This document shows positions 24,928 to 38,178 of a stretch of 64,000 bases of DNA, one piece after another. A model generated the notes under the pieces. That model was given only the letters and a program-made list of their open reading frames with translations. It was not told the DNA's origin and ran no database searches. Made by a program: the position numbers and the translations under genes. Each line of letters opens with the position of its first letter. Position 1 is the stretch's first letter. Source of the stretch: Cenococcum geophilum 1.58. Lineage: Eukaryota; Ascomycota; Dothideomycetes; Gloniales; Gloniaceae. Location of the stretch: positions 3,944,130 to 4,008,129 of the forward strand of contig KV748177.1 in assembly GCA_001692895.1 (NCBI GenBank), in the 5' to 3' direction.

Positions 24928-25373
24928 AGGTGGGAAAGCTCTAAATATTATGAATGCCTATATATATAAGTGGGATAAGTCTTTTAAGGTTAGGCTATAA
25001 AAAGGATAAATAGTAATTACTACTCTAGTAATAAGAGTAGAAAGAGCCATTTTATCTATTACTATAAAGAGAGTATAAAAAAAGTTATTATTAGAGAGCA
25101 TAAGAGGCGCTATACTACTATTAGTCTAAGATATAGAAATTAAGGGAAGTAATAGGGCTTATATATGCACGGACCCTAATAGGGGAATAAAATAGCTTAG
25201 GGGTGGAGTAAGGAGGTTTAACTAAGGCGATAATATCTAATAAGAGGGATGTGTGGCGTTAGGGAGGAAGAGAAGATAGAGAAGGGAAAGTAAAACGGTA
25301 AGAGGTGGACGCTTTTATATAATAAGGTTGAAATATAGGCTAGGATAAAGCGGCGAGCTAATAAGCGAGGGCG
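24928..25373 (+). pseudogene. Unassigned decayed frame interrupted by the chromovirus array
   Basis: From about 24953 one plus-strand frame reads some 140 codons whose only stops are TAA/TAG (readable runs: NAYIYKWDKSFKVRL, IVITTLVIRVERAILSITIKRV, GSNRAYICTDPNRGIK). The regular residue pattern and stop type suggest a real gene killed by RIP. It probably continues to the left of 16378, because the array inserted there. I recognise no family. It is neither transposase-like nor retroviral in any block I can see. Confidence 0.4.
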
Positions 25374-26539
25374 TGTTACCTATAAAGGAAGCATCCATTT
25401 CCTAATATAGATTTACTCTTATAAATATATCTAACTATATAACTTAGCTACCCCTTATTCTATAGTTTAACTAATTATAGTACCTTTTATACTTTTACTA
25501 CTAGTCTATTTATATATCTCTTTAGTAGTGCTACTACTACTAATATAAGGTCCGTAATACTATTCCCCTCCTTTTTATCTTTATTTTTAAAGATATCTAA
25601 TATCTCTAAGTCGTTTATTAAAGGTATAGCATTCCTATCTTTAATTTAATAACTTTTATTATTTCAAATACCTTCTATTAGATCTTTTATAACGTACTTA
25701 ATAAGCGAGTCGGCTATGCAAGCGAGTCGGCCACCTCAAAACTTACCAAAAATTGGAAAAATCGCATTTTATATCTCGACAACTACTAAATAATAATTAA
25801 TGCAAATTTAATAGCGGCCTATTAATGTAATAACTAACTTATATTAGAAGTATTGGATATTATATATAAGCGGAAGTAGGTTAAATAGAAAAGTGGGGGC
25901 GGAAATACTTTACTTTTTCTATTTAACCTACTTCCGCTTATATATGATTTCCAATACTTCTAATATAAGTTAGTTATTACATTAATAGGCCGCTATTAAA
26001 TTTGCATTAATTATTATTTAGTGGTTGTTAAGATATAAAATGCGATTTTTCCAATTTTTGGTGAGTTTTGAGGTGGCCGACTCGCTTATATAGCCGACTC
26101 GCTTATTAAGTACGTTATCTAAGTATTATACTTATAGAATTTTAACAATTCTTTTACTAGGTAAAATTATATCTCCTTATTCTTATTATATAGAGAAGAA
26201 GTTAGTATATATTATAATTACGGCTTTATTTAGTTACAAACCTTCTTTTTATGCTAAGTATACGCGAGCGAATATACAATTGTCTTATAATATTTAATCT
26301 GTCTCTAACGCTAAGTATATATATCTTATTAATCTTTAAAGTCCCTAACTTTTTTATCTAATCTATTATAGGGTCCTATATTTAATTTACTACTATAAAG
26401 CTTAATAAAGAGCTCTTACTAGCCCTAGATAAACTTTATTTTTTTATAAAGTAAAGTAAAAGATTATAAAAGCTTAGTAATAGGCTATTAAGGCTTACCT
26501 AGCTATATCTATTTAGCTACTCCGCCTTAAAAAGGGTTA
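25374..26539 (-). mobile_element. Chromovirus E, left (3') part
   Basis: A Ty3/Gypsy fossil related to D but with a different LTR. Its 3' LTR ends at about 25559 (CCGTAATA before internal sequence that aligns with D from 16797). The LTR's left edge is not resolved; TGTTACC at 25374 is a candidate. A hairpin MITE sits at 25690-26117, and the element is cut at 26539 by chromovirus F. It resumes at 38484. Heavily decayed. Confidence 0.6.
25690..26117. mobile_element. Hairpin MITE, pogo/Tc1-like, TA target
   Basis: Two arms of about 200 bp form an almost perfect inverted repeat around a spacer of about 22 bp (25892-25913). The ends read TA then ACGTACTTAATAAGCGAG on the left and the mirror image on the right, so the element proper is 25692-26115 flanked by TA. 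Each arm holds two copies of AGCGAGTCGGC. There is no coding capacity. The arms differ at only a few, mostly transition, positions. TA flanks and the lack of a gene fit a non-autonomous Tc1/mariner (pogo-type) element. Confidence 0.82.
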
Positions 26540-26844
26540 TGTAACGGGACTAGCCCAGTTATAGTAGGAATGTCTCGGTAAAACACTTAATAGATAAATT
26601 TCGACGCTTTAACCAAATTCTGCTAGATTAATTAAATTTTACTATAGTTTATTAAAGACCGCGTGTGTATATACGAACGCATTAACTACTAAGCCCCTAA
26701 CTATTTAATTATATAATTCTCTTATTATTCCTTTCTCTTTTTTATATAATGTATTATTCTTAGCAAGAGCTATATACCCTTAGATTTAGATAGAATTTAT
26801 ATTATTTCTTTAAATCTTCCCTAAAGCCTCTCCGCGCCCTTATA
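26540..26844 (+). repeat. 5' LTR of chromovirus F
   Basis: 305 bp from TGTAACGGGACTAGCC to CGCGCCCTTATA. It shares no obvious sequence with the D-family LTR beyond the first bases. Inverted copies occur at 41854-42139. Confidence 0.88.
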
Positions 26845-27019
26845 TTACGTTATATTAAAATAACTACTATTAAAATAGTAAACGAACTTAAACCTACTAT
26901 ATTAACTATAAGCATTATAACCCTAGTTAGGGAATAGTTAACTATAATATAATAGTCCTTTCTAGCTGCTTTAGCCTAATAGTAAGTAACATTAAAAGCT
27001 TAGTATTAGTAATTAATAG

Positions 27020-27185
27020 TGTTGGTCACATAGGGTAACTCACCAATAACGACTACTCGAGTAGGTTACAGTGATGTTGGTTAATAAAGCTTTTTGATTA
27101 AAATGAGGAAGGGCGAGGAGCTTAAGGCTCCTCGCCACGCTAGTGCCGCGGCGACACGTAACGACCGCTTGCCTCATTCCCGACA
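27020..27185 (-). repeat. 3' LTR of Copia B
   Basis: 166 bp; on the plus strand TGTTGGTCACATAGG to CATTCCCGACA. It carries an internal inverted repeat GGCGAGGAGC...GCTCCTCGCC, which is also present in copy C but lost or replaced in copy A. Confidence 0.92.
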
Positions 27186-27359
27186 CTAGCAACTCTTCTT
27201 TTATAGTTGCCATCTATATACAACTACTGCTTGACTAGCGTAACAAATATCAATCCTCCTTACTTACTATTGCTATCGTAATATAAGTCTCGCTATCCTA
27301 AAATTTGCCTCTTAGCACATGGTGCTTTCTTGCTAAGGAGTCATTAGTGAATATTATAT

Positions 27360-27480
27360 TAGGGTTGTTAGGGCCGCCAAGGCGCTAGCTGTAAGCAAGC
27401 TAATAGCGATTTTCTATACCGGGTATAGAAAATCCTAATTGGCTAGTTAAAATTAGGGTCTGTAGAGCGTCATACTCTTA
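27360..27480 (-). repeat. Hairpin-bearing 3' module, Copia B copy
   Basis: The hairpin at 27408-27434 has perfect arms GATTTTCTATACC and GGTATAGAAAATC around one base, within the flanking words AGCTAATAGC and CCTAATTGGCTAG. The first inverted repeat of the module (AACTTTAACCG arms) is missing here. Confidence 0.75.
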
Positions 27481-27499
27481 CTTCCTTTTAACCTAACCT

Positions 27500-30400
27500 T
27501 TAACTTATACGCGTAAAGTATTTATATTAATAAACGTTTCTAGAGCCTTATTTAGGTTTGCCTTTATTATTACATCTACTAGGTTATCTTAACTGTTAAT
27601 CTATTAAATCTTAAAGAGTTCTCACCGTTTGTAGGATTAATAAAGTGCTATAATATCGATTATAAGGCGCTTCTCCTTTATAGTACTAAGCTTAACTAAG
27701 CACTTATAGAGGGAGTATAAGTCAGTATACACAATTATAGGAATAACGGGAAGTTTAAGTCAATCTATAATTATCTTTAGGGTAGTTCCAATTGTAATTA
27801 CTATATTAACTCCGCTAACCATTCTATATATCTCTAACGCTAGAATACTTCGAGTAATATGCTTACTCTTAGTTAAGCTCTAATAAATAAGATTACTATA
27901 GATCGTAAAGTTATTCTCTTTAGTAGATTCGTTCGCGATAATAATTTTATATCCTAGTTAAGAGCTAAAATCTTTATTATTTACGAACGATCTATTAATA
28001 AATATAAAGAGCTTAGCGGTGGGAAGATTAATAGGCACGTAGAGTAGTCCCCGGTCGAGATAGTTTATTTACTAGGAGAGACGCTTATTTAGGGTAAGGA
28101 CGTTATCCTTAGTTAGTTCCTAGTGTTAAGCGGTAATAGAGAGATTAAATAAAGCCTTAGGTTGATAAATAGAAGCAATATAAGCTCTATAAGCGCGTTA
28201 CTCTACATATCCTTATTTTAGAGAATTAATATTAATAACGTTAATCTTCTTACTTTAACCCTTCTGGCACAAAGCAATAGAATCCTTATTTAGGGAGAGG
28301 ATATATTTATTAAAGAGTAATAGTGTTGTTAAATTAAGCTTTTCCTTTAGCTTTACTATAAGATTTACCTTTACTAGCTTGTCTTCTTTAAGAGCTAAGA
28401 ATCGGTTATCTCCTAAAATAATTATATCGTTAATTTATATGCTAATAATTCTAAATAGAGTTCCTGTAGTTATAATAAGGAAGCATGGATTAAATATAGA
28501 AGTAGTTATTAAAAGCTTCTCTTTATAGTACTTGCTATAGGTAGCCCACTAGTAAGTTCCTACCTCTGCAATTCTATATAATGGCTTAAGCATAACTATA
28601 ATCGTATCTTCGGAGTATTAGTGGCGAATTTACTCTAAAAGGTATGCTAATATTAAGCGCTAAAGGTGCGTCTTTAATTGGGTGTAGGCCTAAGTAATAT
28701 CTTATAAATAGACTGCTATTCTATTCTTTATTAGGGAGGGAGCTAGTGTAATAATAACTTACTAACTGGCTTGTTAAATCGTGGGAGATTATATAAGAAT
28801 TACCTCCTTACTATTATTATTATAGCCTTAGATAATAAGCCTTGATTTCTTAAATAGGGCATTAGTAGCTTTACCTTTAATCTTATTAACTATTCTTAAC
28901 TTAAAGATGCGAACTTTATTAAACTTAGTAGGGTTATACTTCTTAAATTTAAAGACCCCTCTTATAATAAGATTATTAATCTCCTGCTTATCGGATACTT
29001 AGAAAGGAGCTCCTGGAGTTATAATACGACCTTCCTTTTAGAGCTATTTTACAAGTTCGAAGTTAGCCTTCTCCTTAGCTGTTATAAAGGCCATTAATAG
29101 CTTAACTTTATTCTCGATAGCGGCAACAAATTGCTCTTTAAAATTAATAAGATGTTAGCAATTTTGTGATTCCTTTAGGCGACCTCTACCGCGTTATAGT
29201 TGCGGCGTATCTACTACAATTATATTAGGATTATGGTCGCCTTCTAGAGCACGTTAATCATGGCTCTCCTCTAGGGCATCTTCTATAGTATCCTATAAAG
29301 GCTTAAAACTGTTATCTTTATAGTAAGGCTTAATAACAGTTAAATGGAATTAAGTGGGTCTATAAGGCATCTAAATAGTATAAGTTTAACTATTAATTGT
29401 AATAAGTTAATATAGGCCTAACTATCCTCCCTTTTTACGCTATACGCGTACCTTAGACTAAAGTGGCAGATTAAGCGTAGTTAAGGTATTTGGGCCATTT
29501 CTTATTCCTAGTACGTTGTTGACCTAGCGTATAGCGTAGAGACGTCGTACCTCCTTTGTTGCCTTGTAAATAGCCTTAGCTTATTATATAATGGAGGGAG
29601 ATAGTAGAGAATTTTTAGTTATTTAAGGGTAGGCGCTAAAGACTAGCAATATAGGTATGAGTCTATCTAGGCCAGTGGAATTATTAATAGCTTTAATAGC
29701 TATTTGCAAGGTAAGTTTTTTACTAGCGTCCTCTAGTTTTAAAGAGATAATCTTATATACGCGGCGTAATGGTATATAATATCGTTCTACTTTTCTAATA
29801 CTATTATGTGCCTTAATAGGGACTTCCTTAACCTCAATTACCATTACCTTTATCTATTATTAAAACTCTATAGATAAGAAGTTCTTTTCTATATTATAGA
29901 TAATTTAATTAGGGGGTCTTAGGTAGATATCGATCTAGTATAATAAAGGGTATCCTATATATTCTTAGCTAATATATCCTATATATTCCTAGCTAATATA
30001 TCCTTTAAGAATCGTGCGGCTTAGAAGGAGGTTAAGAAGTTAATAACTTGGAGTACTAGCTTGCCGCTAAAATATATAACGTTAATAATGATATAGAAGT
30101 TAAAGTCGTAGTTATCTTTAAAGGTAAACTTAAATCGGCTAGGGGACTTCTGGTTTATTTAGCATTAATAGTAGTACTTTATAAGATGCTTAATTACCTT
30201 AACCTTAACTTTATGGCCTACCCGCTAAAGAACCCTAAGTAATTAGTAAACGGATAGGTGGCTAAAATAACGGTATAGTTAACGTAACTCTAACTTAGTT
30301 AAATGGCTCTAAGCAATACTCTTTTCTAGTTAATAAAGAAGTAACTAGAGGTAACCCTACTTGCGTATAACGGGCACCTAATTATCTCCCTAAATGAGTA

Positions 30401-30760
30401 TATTCTTAAGGTTATTAAGCTTAACGCCTAATTTATCTATATCTCTAATATAAAATAGAAATGGGGTGTTTATAGAAATAACGTAAAAGGTAATATACCC
30501 TAAGGGGGTTTAGACCCTAATTGTGCTAATAAAGATTATAGTACCCTTGCTAAAACGAATCGTGTATTAGCCTGCCGTTAAATAGTTAATCTAAACAGAG
30601 CTATTAAGCTGCTAAAGGGCTCAAACTTAAGGTTCTCCTACTATAGATACTCCTACGGCTTTAGTATCTGGTATAATACTATAGAAGACGTTCGCTAAGT
30701 ATCTGTTATTAAAGGAGAACGCAGAACTCTCCTTTGGCTTATTAAAGATATCTAACTTTA
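27500..30760 (-). pseudogene. Copia B pol remnant (PR-INT-RT-RH)
   Basis: It matches copy A block by block. The integrase C-terminal region keeps HNSIRKVERYYIPLRR (near 29760-29810). Integrase lies upstream of the reverse transcriptase in the sense direction, as in Copia. Interrupted many times. Confidence 0.8.
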
Positions 30761-32902
30761 TAGTAAAATGGAGCGTAGATTAGTTATTAAGAATAGTAAT
30801 GGTTTATATACCATCTACCTTACTATACTTAGTAAAGTATTGGTTAGGTAAGTACTCCTCAATTTCTATATCTATAAGGAGCTATTTAGCCTTATTAACC
30901 TTACCCTTAAGATCTTCTACGCCTTTATATTAAACTAGGAAGCTTTAAAAGTAGGCCATAGTAACTTTATAATTTTTAACGTTTCTTACACTCTAGCGGA
31001 ACTTATTATATACCTCCTTTTGTTTATTAAGAGAATGCCTAATTAACTAGCAATTCGGTTTCTTATAAATATAGCACTTCTTCTAGTAATTACTTTAAAA
31101 TAAACCTCTATAAGGACCTCCACCTTTACCTTATAGTTATTAATTATACCCTCTACTATATTGCCTACCCTAGCCACTATATATTTGATTAGTCTAGTTA
31201 TAATTATATTAGTTAGGCGGGTTAATTAAAGTAGGTTAGAGTTAGGTGTTAAATTACTATACTTCTTAAGAGCGTAGAGCGGTGCTAATAAAAAATCTTA
31301 ATTAAGTATATACTCCTTTATAAGTATTTATAGGATTAAAGAGAGTAAGGTTATATTCTTTAATACCTTAACATACGCTAATAACTTAATTACGTAGGCT
31401 AAAGTCCTCTTAATATAATTTAGATAAACTATACTAAATCGTCTAAAGTTAATTAAAGAGCTTTTAAAGATAATTAAGCCGAGGGATACCTAGGTTTATA
31501 GTAATAATCCTTAGGAAAGTAGTCTCTCTCCATTCTAACATATACTGCTACTTATTCTCTTCTGTTTTAAAGTGGCATCTTAACTTATATATCATGCGGT
31601 TAAAATTATATCCTTTTCCTACCAAATAATTATAATAAAAGGTACTAGCTTGGCCCTTAAGCATAACGGAATAGGCGTTATGGTATTAATTAGACTCTAT
31701 TCCTACCTTCTAGCAATAGTTATAGAAGATACGTAGTTTCGAATTAAGAATATCGTATAATTCCCTGCTAAACTTCTTCTCCTAATCTAAATAGAGCTTT
31801 GTAAGCTCTATAAGCAATTTTAAACTACCTCCAATTTAAGATTAAGATAGAGGAGGTAGGAGTTGCATTACAGGCTATAGTAGGGACGTAGGTCTAGTCG
31901 GTAGAGTCTAAAGGTTAGTAAATCGCGAAGCAAGGGGATCTTGTGCTTGCTCGTGTTAAGAGGCAGTAGTTAAAATTATAGGTTAAATTAGTGGATTCTA
32001 GGGAACTAAAAATAGAGGTAGAGGCGATAGATACAGAACGGAAGAACTTATGCCTAGAGCAATAGAATTAGAACGCGTCTCTTATAGTATATTACTTAGA
32101 TTCCATCGTAAGTTAAGCTTCCTTATAGTGCGTAGTTAGTGCTCAATCTCTTATATAGTTTATTTGTGCTCTTCTTTTACGTTAAGAACCTACTCCTAAA
32201 TATTATCTCTAATAGTACCCCCGTCCTTAGGGACAAATACTCTATTCTCCCAAAGGAAGTTATAGAAGTCCTATACAATATCCTTATTTACGGGGGCCTA
32301 TATTTCCTTTATCTATCTAATAAAGTCCTCCTTTATACATTCCCATAGCGCGGTATTTTTATATTCACTATCCTTATAATATGCTATATAGTGTAATAAA
32401 AATCTATTTAAGTCTTATTCATTAGCGTTTGCAAGGTCAATTATAGCTTTATTCTATATCTTTAGGTTAATGTCTTCCTCATACTTCTTTAGGTAGGTTA
32501 ACGCCATAGTAGGTATAGAATTAACGGGGTATCGTACGTCAAAGGTAGGTAGGATTTTCGGTTTTATAGGATCTCATAGGTTTGCTGTCAAAAGGTAGGC
32601 AATTTAAGATGTTGTTCGACGCGTTTTAGACGTTAACTTAGGACCTTAGGTTTAGTAACACTTCTGACCTAAAGTACTCAACTAAATCTTCGTAAACGCG
32701 GTTGTTCTATATAATAGACGCAACTTAGTATCTCCTAGTACTTAGTGATACTTCTATTACTAGTTTTCTATAAGTCTAAGGTAGCACGGTATCGCCGGGA
32801 TCCATTCCATATAAGCGTATATAGCACCCCTACACAAGACTGTCTCTTCTATTCAAAAACCTAGCTGCTCTATAGTTAACTATGTATTTAACCACTAATC
32901 AG

Positions 32903-33068
32903 TGTTGGTTACACAGGGTGACTCACCAATAATGACTACTTGAGTAGGTTACAGTGATGTTGGTTAATAAAGCTTTTTGATTGGAATGAGGAAGGGCGAG
33001 GAGCTTAAGGCTCCTCGCCACGCTAGTGCCGCGGCGACACGTGACGACCGCTTGCCTCATTCCCGATA
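32903..33068 (-). repeat. 5' LTR of Copia B
   Basis: 166 bp; on the plus strand TGTTGGTTACACAGG to CATTCCCGATA. The last triplet is a RIP form of ACA. Confidence 0.92.
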
Positions 33069-33073
33069 AATAG

Positions 33074-34100
33074 AAACAATTTATAAAGAACTCTATAACC
33101 TTAAAGCATTTATATTAAATACCCTAATAATAATACCTATAAATAAAATTAAAATAACTATATATAAACCCTAAAATAGTAATAGTAGCTTAACTTATAC
33201 CTATAAAAAACCTAGTACCTACTATAAAATCTAAAAAGCTCCCTAACCCTCTAATATTTAATAGAAATTAAAATAACCTACGTCCCTTTATAATTAAGCT
33301 CTATCTTAAACTTTTAATAAACTATAACTAATCCCCTACTAAAGCTAGCAAGATTAGCTATAGAATGTCTTATTTAAGTAAAGATACTATATAAACTATA
33401 GACTTATTCTTTTATAATAGCACCTTTATTAATTTTAAAATCTTTATTTCTTTACTAGAATAAATATATAATAACGCTAGCCGCGAATATATAGCTATTA
33501 CCAAACTTAAAAACCTATAATAATAAAACTAAGACTTTACTAGCTTCTTTTTAGAATTTTGAGGTCTTATTAGTAAACTAGATTAGAATAAAGCCACTAG
33601 AGTTACTACTCTCTATTAAGCTATTTTAGATAAAATTAGAGTATAGTTAGTAGGTAGAGAACTGCTAAAGGACTTACCTAAATTTGCTATAATATATTAA
33701 CGAATTAATAAGGACCTTTAATATAATAAATAAACTTATTCCCTAAAGCTAACTATACCTTACGTTTAAAACTTAAAAAAAACTAGTATATACCCTAAAG
33801 CGCGACCCATCTCTAAGACCTAAAAGCCCTATATATAACCTTATAGACCTTAATACTACCTAATTTTATATACCCTTAAGAACTAATAAATAAAGAACTT
33901 AAGCCGTAAATAGAGAATGCTTTATATGTAGTAAAAAGGGATATATTTAAAGGAATTATCAAACTTACCCTTTTAAAAAGGTCCGACGTAGTTCCTCTTA
34001 GTCCTTAAATTATATGTATTTTATAAATTATACTTAGTTACTATAAAGCGTCTTACCTTTAGTTAATTTAAAAAATAAATTATTTTAGGGCTAAGTCGCG
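33074..34100 (+). pseudogene. Chromovirus F gag remnant
   Basis: A decayed capsid region interrupted upstream by Copia B. The nucleocapsid knuckle is visible near 33915-33965 (ECFICSKKGYI then RNYQT; the His and last Cys read Tyr, as RIP would give). Broken many times. Confidence 0.65.
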
Positions 34101-34199
34101 CCTTAAAATAAGAAGTGAAAAAATATAAGTATCTAGGCTCTTTTAGTGTTAATATATAATATAACTCCCTTAATATACTTAGTAAAATTTAAATACTTA

Positions 34200-37100
34200 G
34201 AAAATAAAAGGAAGTATAAATTCTTATAGGTAGTAGAGCTACTAGTATAGGCTTTATTAATATAAACTACGCAAAAACTTAACGCTTAAATTTAAAAAAA
34301 ACTTAATAAGCCCTAAGGCCTATAAGGCTTTAATAGTAAGCCTTTAATATATGGCGAATTAACGCACTACGCTTTTATAAAGATGTAGATAAGCAAATAC
34401 CTTAAATATATTTCCCTATTTATAATACCATTAAAGTATTATAAGGTAATACTTAGATATAAATAGCTAAAATAATATAACCCTTTAATTAGCTAGGTTA
34501 AAGAAATACTAAAATTCCGTATAACTTACTACTAAATTTATTACTTAAAATACTACTTACCTTATAAATATGCATACGACTATTTAAATATAATATAATA
34601 TAAATTACCCTTACTATAAACTTTAAACTAATATAATAATTACGGTAAAGAATATAAAGATAATATATTTAAACTCCTTAAAATTTATATAGTATAAGCC
34701 GCACCCTTTTATTTATTAGTAAGAAAATAAGACTATAAGATCTTTACTATAACACTAAAAGATATTAAGAAGGCGTTAGAACTAAAGCAATATATTAACC
34801 CCTAACCCCTTATACCTAAAGAATATTATAATCTAACTAATACGTTTAAGAAACAATTTATAAACTAACTACCCCTATATTAAAATAAGCATAATTTTAA
34901 AATAAAACTTAAACCTAGTATAACGCTAAAGTTTGGCCTATTACACGGTATATTATAAGAAGAGCTACTTATAATATAATAATACCTTAAAGAGCACCTA
35001 AAGAAAGGATTTATTCGCCCTAGTTAATTACTATTTATCTTACTTATACTATTTATTAAGAAACTTAGAGGAGGCTTAAGGTTCTATATTAATTATTAAG
35101 CCCTAAATATAATTATAATTTAAAACTAATATCTAATTTCTCTACTTAAAGAAACGCTTAACTATTTAGTAAAAGTATAATACTTTATAAAGCTTAACGT
35201 AGTTACTACCTTTAATTAGATCTGTGTTTATAAAGGAGATAAATAGTATATAGCTTTCTATATATAATAGGGACTTTTTAAATACCTAGTAATACTATTT
35301 AGTATAAAAAACGGTCCTAGTATATTTTAGTAATACGTTAATAATATACTTCGCGAATTTATTAATATATTTATTACCGCGTATATTAATAATATCTTAA
35401 TTTATTTATCTTTACTTTCTAAGTATTAGAAGCACGTTTAAATAGTCCTTAAACGCCTATAAGACGCGGGCTTATAATGCGATATTAAGAAATGCAAGTT
35501 CTATGCGTTTAAAGTTATATACTTAGGCCTAATTATATCCTATAACGGAATTAAAATAAACCCTAAGAAAATTAATATAATTATAAACTAGGAAAGTCCT
35601 AGTAGTATATAAGATATTTAAGGATTTCTAAGATTTACAAATTTTTATTATTAATTTATTAATTACTTTTTAAAAATTATTTAGCTATTAGTAAACTTAA
35701 TAAGGAAAAATATAAGATTTAAATAGATTACTAAATATAAATAAGCGTTTAATAACCTAAAATATTGTTTTATAACTGCTCTAATTTTTACCTACTTTAA
35801 TTTAGATCTTAAATATATTATTAAAACAAACTCGTCTAATTATATACTAGAAGAAGTATTATTATAATATAATAAGAACGGCAAGCTATACTTAGTAGCC
35901 TTTCTCTCCTAGAAACTTACCCCTACTAAATTAAACTATAAGATATATAATGAACTACTTATAATTATTAAATACTTTAAATAATGGCGCCTAGAACTTA
36001 AAGGATTATTATTCCTAATATATATATTAACGGACTATAAAAACCTATAGTACCTTATAACTACAAAGCAATTAATATAGCGCAAAATTTATTAGGCTAA
36101 ATACCTTTTATAATTTAACTTTAAGATTATATACTAACCTAGTAAACTTAATTAAAAGCCTATCTTATTAATATAATAATTATAGGACTTATTTATAAAT
36201 GCCTTTAACAAACGAATTATAAATTCTACTACCCTTTAAACGCCTTAAGAAACTATAGCCTATATTTTTAAATATGGAGCTTAATAAAAATAAATTAGAA
36301 ATTAATAAGTAGGATATAAAAATTAATAAATTAATAGAGTATAAATATAAGAATAACCCTTAGATAGTAAATATAATAAAAGTAATTTAAATAGAGAAAC
36401 GGTAATATAAGGATATTATACTCACTAAATGCGAAATCTGTTATAATTGGTTATACTATTAATAGAAGATAGGAATCCTGAATTCTAAACCCTTATAATT
36501 TAAGATACTTAAATTTATATATAATTCCCCTATAGTAGGGCATCCTAGCTATATAAAGACTTATAAAATTATCTAATAAATATATTACTAGCTTATAATA
36601 TATAACTATATATAAAAATACGTTTAAGTATATAGAATATGCGTATATAGGAAGACCTCTTATATAAAGAAGTAAGGAGTACTTTAACTATTGCCAATTC
36701 CAATGCAAAGATAGCGAGATATTTTAATTAACTTTATAGTTAACCTGCCTAATAGTAATAGGTTTATAAAAATGCAATATATAATTCCTATAGACTTAAT
36801 TAATATAATATTAGTAGCTAAATGTTTTATTAAGTATATCTTTAAGCTATATAGACTTCCTGGTTTAATAATATTTAACTATAAAAGCTAGTTTATTTTA
36901 GATTTCTAGTAAGCCCAATATAAATAATTAAATATATAAACATAACTCTTAACTATATTTTATTTAGAGATAAATAGTTAAACTAAAATTATAAACGCGA
37001 TAATAGAATAATACCTATAAATATATTACTCCTACCTATAAGATAACTAGGAAAAGTAGCTACCTTTAGCTAAGTTTACTATAAATAATATAAGAAATAA

Positions 37101-37250
37101 ATTAATAGACGTAACGCCGTTCTACGCAACCTACAGATAAAACCCTTAACTTAGATTTAAACTATAACCTAAAATTAATATAATAGGACCTATAATTAAG
37201 AGGATTTAACTAATTAATATATATAACTTTATTAATTAAATAAAGTAGTT
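34200..37250 (+). pseudogene. Chromovirus F pol remnant (PR-RT-RH-INT)
   Basis: The reverse transcriptase is clear from FIKLNVVTTFN (about 35190) through NNILREFINIFITAYINNILIYLS (about 35335-35405), where the YxDD box reads YINN. RNase H follows, then integrase with its zinc-binding part near 36530 and core near 36800. Interrupted many times. Confidence 0.82.
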
Positions 37251-37589
37251 AACGGAACTATTATAAAGTAAATTAGCGTACGCTTAAACAGTATAAGAAT
37301 AGTATATAAATAAAGAATAAGCTCCTATATAGGACTTTAAGGGAGGTAATATAGTTTACCTAAATATATAAAACCTAAAGACTTAATAACCCTTAAAGAA
37401 ACTAAACTAGAAGTTTATAAGCCTATACTAAATTAAGAAGAAACTAAGCCTATACGCTTATAAGCTTAAATTATTAACTAAAATAAAAATATATTTAACG
37501 TTTTATATAAACTTACTGTAACCCTTAAAAGGTAAACCTATAACTTATAAAGTACTACTACTACCTCCCGTAATTGTTAATAACGGTAA

Positions 37590-37780
37590 TAGTTTTTACT
37601 TTATTAACTTAATTAATAATATATAATTAAAATCATAGTTTAAATAATTTAAACTTCTTATTAAATAAAAAAGATATAAGATATAAACCTAAAACCTTAT
37701 AAGCAAATTAAGACTAATATACCTTCCTTAGTAAAAGAATTCTATAAAGACTATCCTTTACGGCCTACTTTAGCTAGATA
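37590..37780 (+). pseudogene. Chromodomain remnant of chromovirus F
   Basis: The plus strand reads NSFYFINLINN, then a QFKLLIK block and later EFYKDYPLRPTLA, the core and tail of a chromodomain as in many fungal chromoviruses. This places F, like D, among chromodomain-carrying Gypsy elements that favour heterochromatin. Confidence 0.65.
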
Positions 37781-37916
37781 GATATAATATAAAAGTAAAT
37801 AATTACTACTTAATATAAATATATAAAACACAATAGTAGAAAGCTTAAAATTAAAAAGAACTTAAAATATATTATAACGTTTATAATACAATTACATAAC
37901 ATATAAGATATTAAGA

Positions 37917-38070
37917 AACTTTAACTACCGGTTAAAGTTATCTAATTAGTTAGATTTGCCTTACTAAGACCTACTATAAAGATATTAGTTCTGCTTACCG
38001 CATTAACTAAGCTAATAACGATTTTCTATTCCGGGAATAGAAAATCCTAATTAGCCTATTTAATAATAGA
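37917..38070 (+). repeat. Hairpin-bearing 3' module, chromovirus F copy
   Basis: The inverted repeat at 37917-37939 has arms AACTTTAACTA and CCGGTTAAAGTT (one RIP change), followed by ATCTAATTAGTTAGATT. The hairpin at 38020-38046 has arms GATTTTCTATTCC and GGAATAGAAAATC. Words around it (AGTTCTGCTTACCGC, CCTAATTAGCC) are shared with Copia A, but there the second half lies in the opposite direction relative to the sense strand. Confidence 0.75.
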
Positions 38071-38178
38071 ATTAATAAAATCCTATACTACTACCTAACG
38101 CAAAAATATAACATATAATAAGTTATAAGTCTTAACTAAAATTAAATTATTTAGACCTTTAGCTAAAAGTGGGGGTAC

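Larger units (their letters stand above)
27020..33068 (-). mobile_element. Ty1/Copia LTR retrotransposon B, full length but decayed
   Basis: A 6049-bp minus-strand fossil with 166-bp LTRs at both ends and a perfect 5-bp target duplication. Reading from the right: 5' LTR, leader, gag about 32480-31000, protease about 30760-30380, integrase about 30340-29400, reverse transcriptase about 29060-28170, RNase H about 28050-27500, 3' module, 3' LTR. An open piece at 29623-29844 covers the integrase end. The LTRs differ at about 9 of 166 positions, all transitions. It is broken in dozens of places, with less LTR divergence than copy A. Confidence 0.93.
27015..33073 (-). repeat. Target-site duplication AATAG around Copia B
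   Basis: AATAG occurs at 27015-27019 and at 33069-33073, directly outside the two LTRs. The duplicated site lies in the 5' internal region of chromovirus F, which proves that B inserted into F. Confidence 0.92.

Noticed and set aside
32139-32348. Plus-strand open frame of 69 codons
   Set aside because: Antisense to the gag of Copia B.
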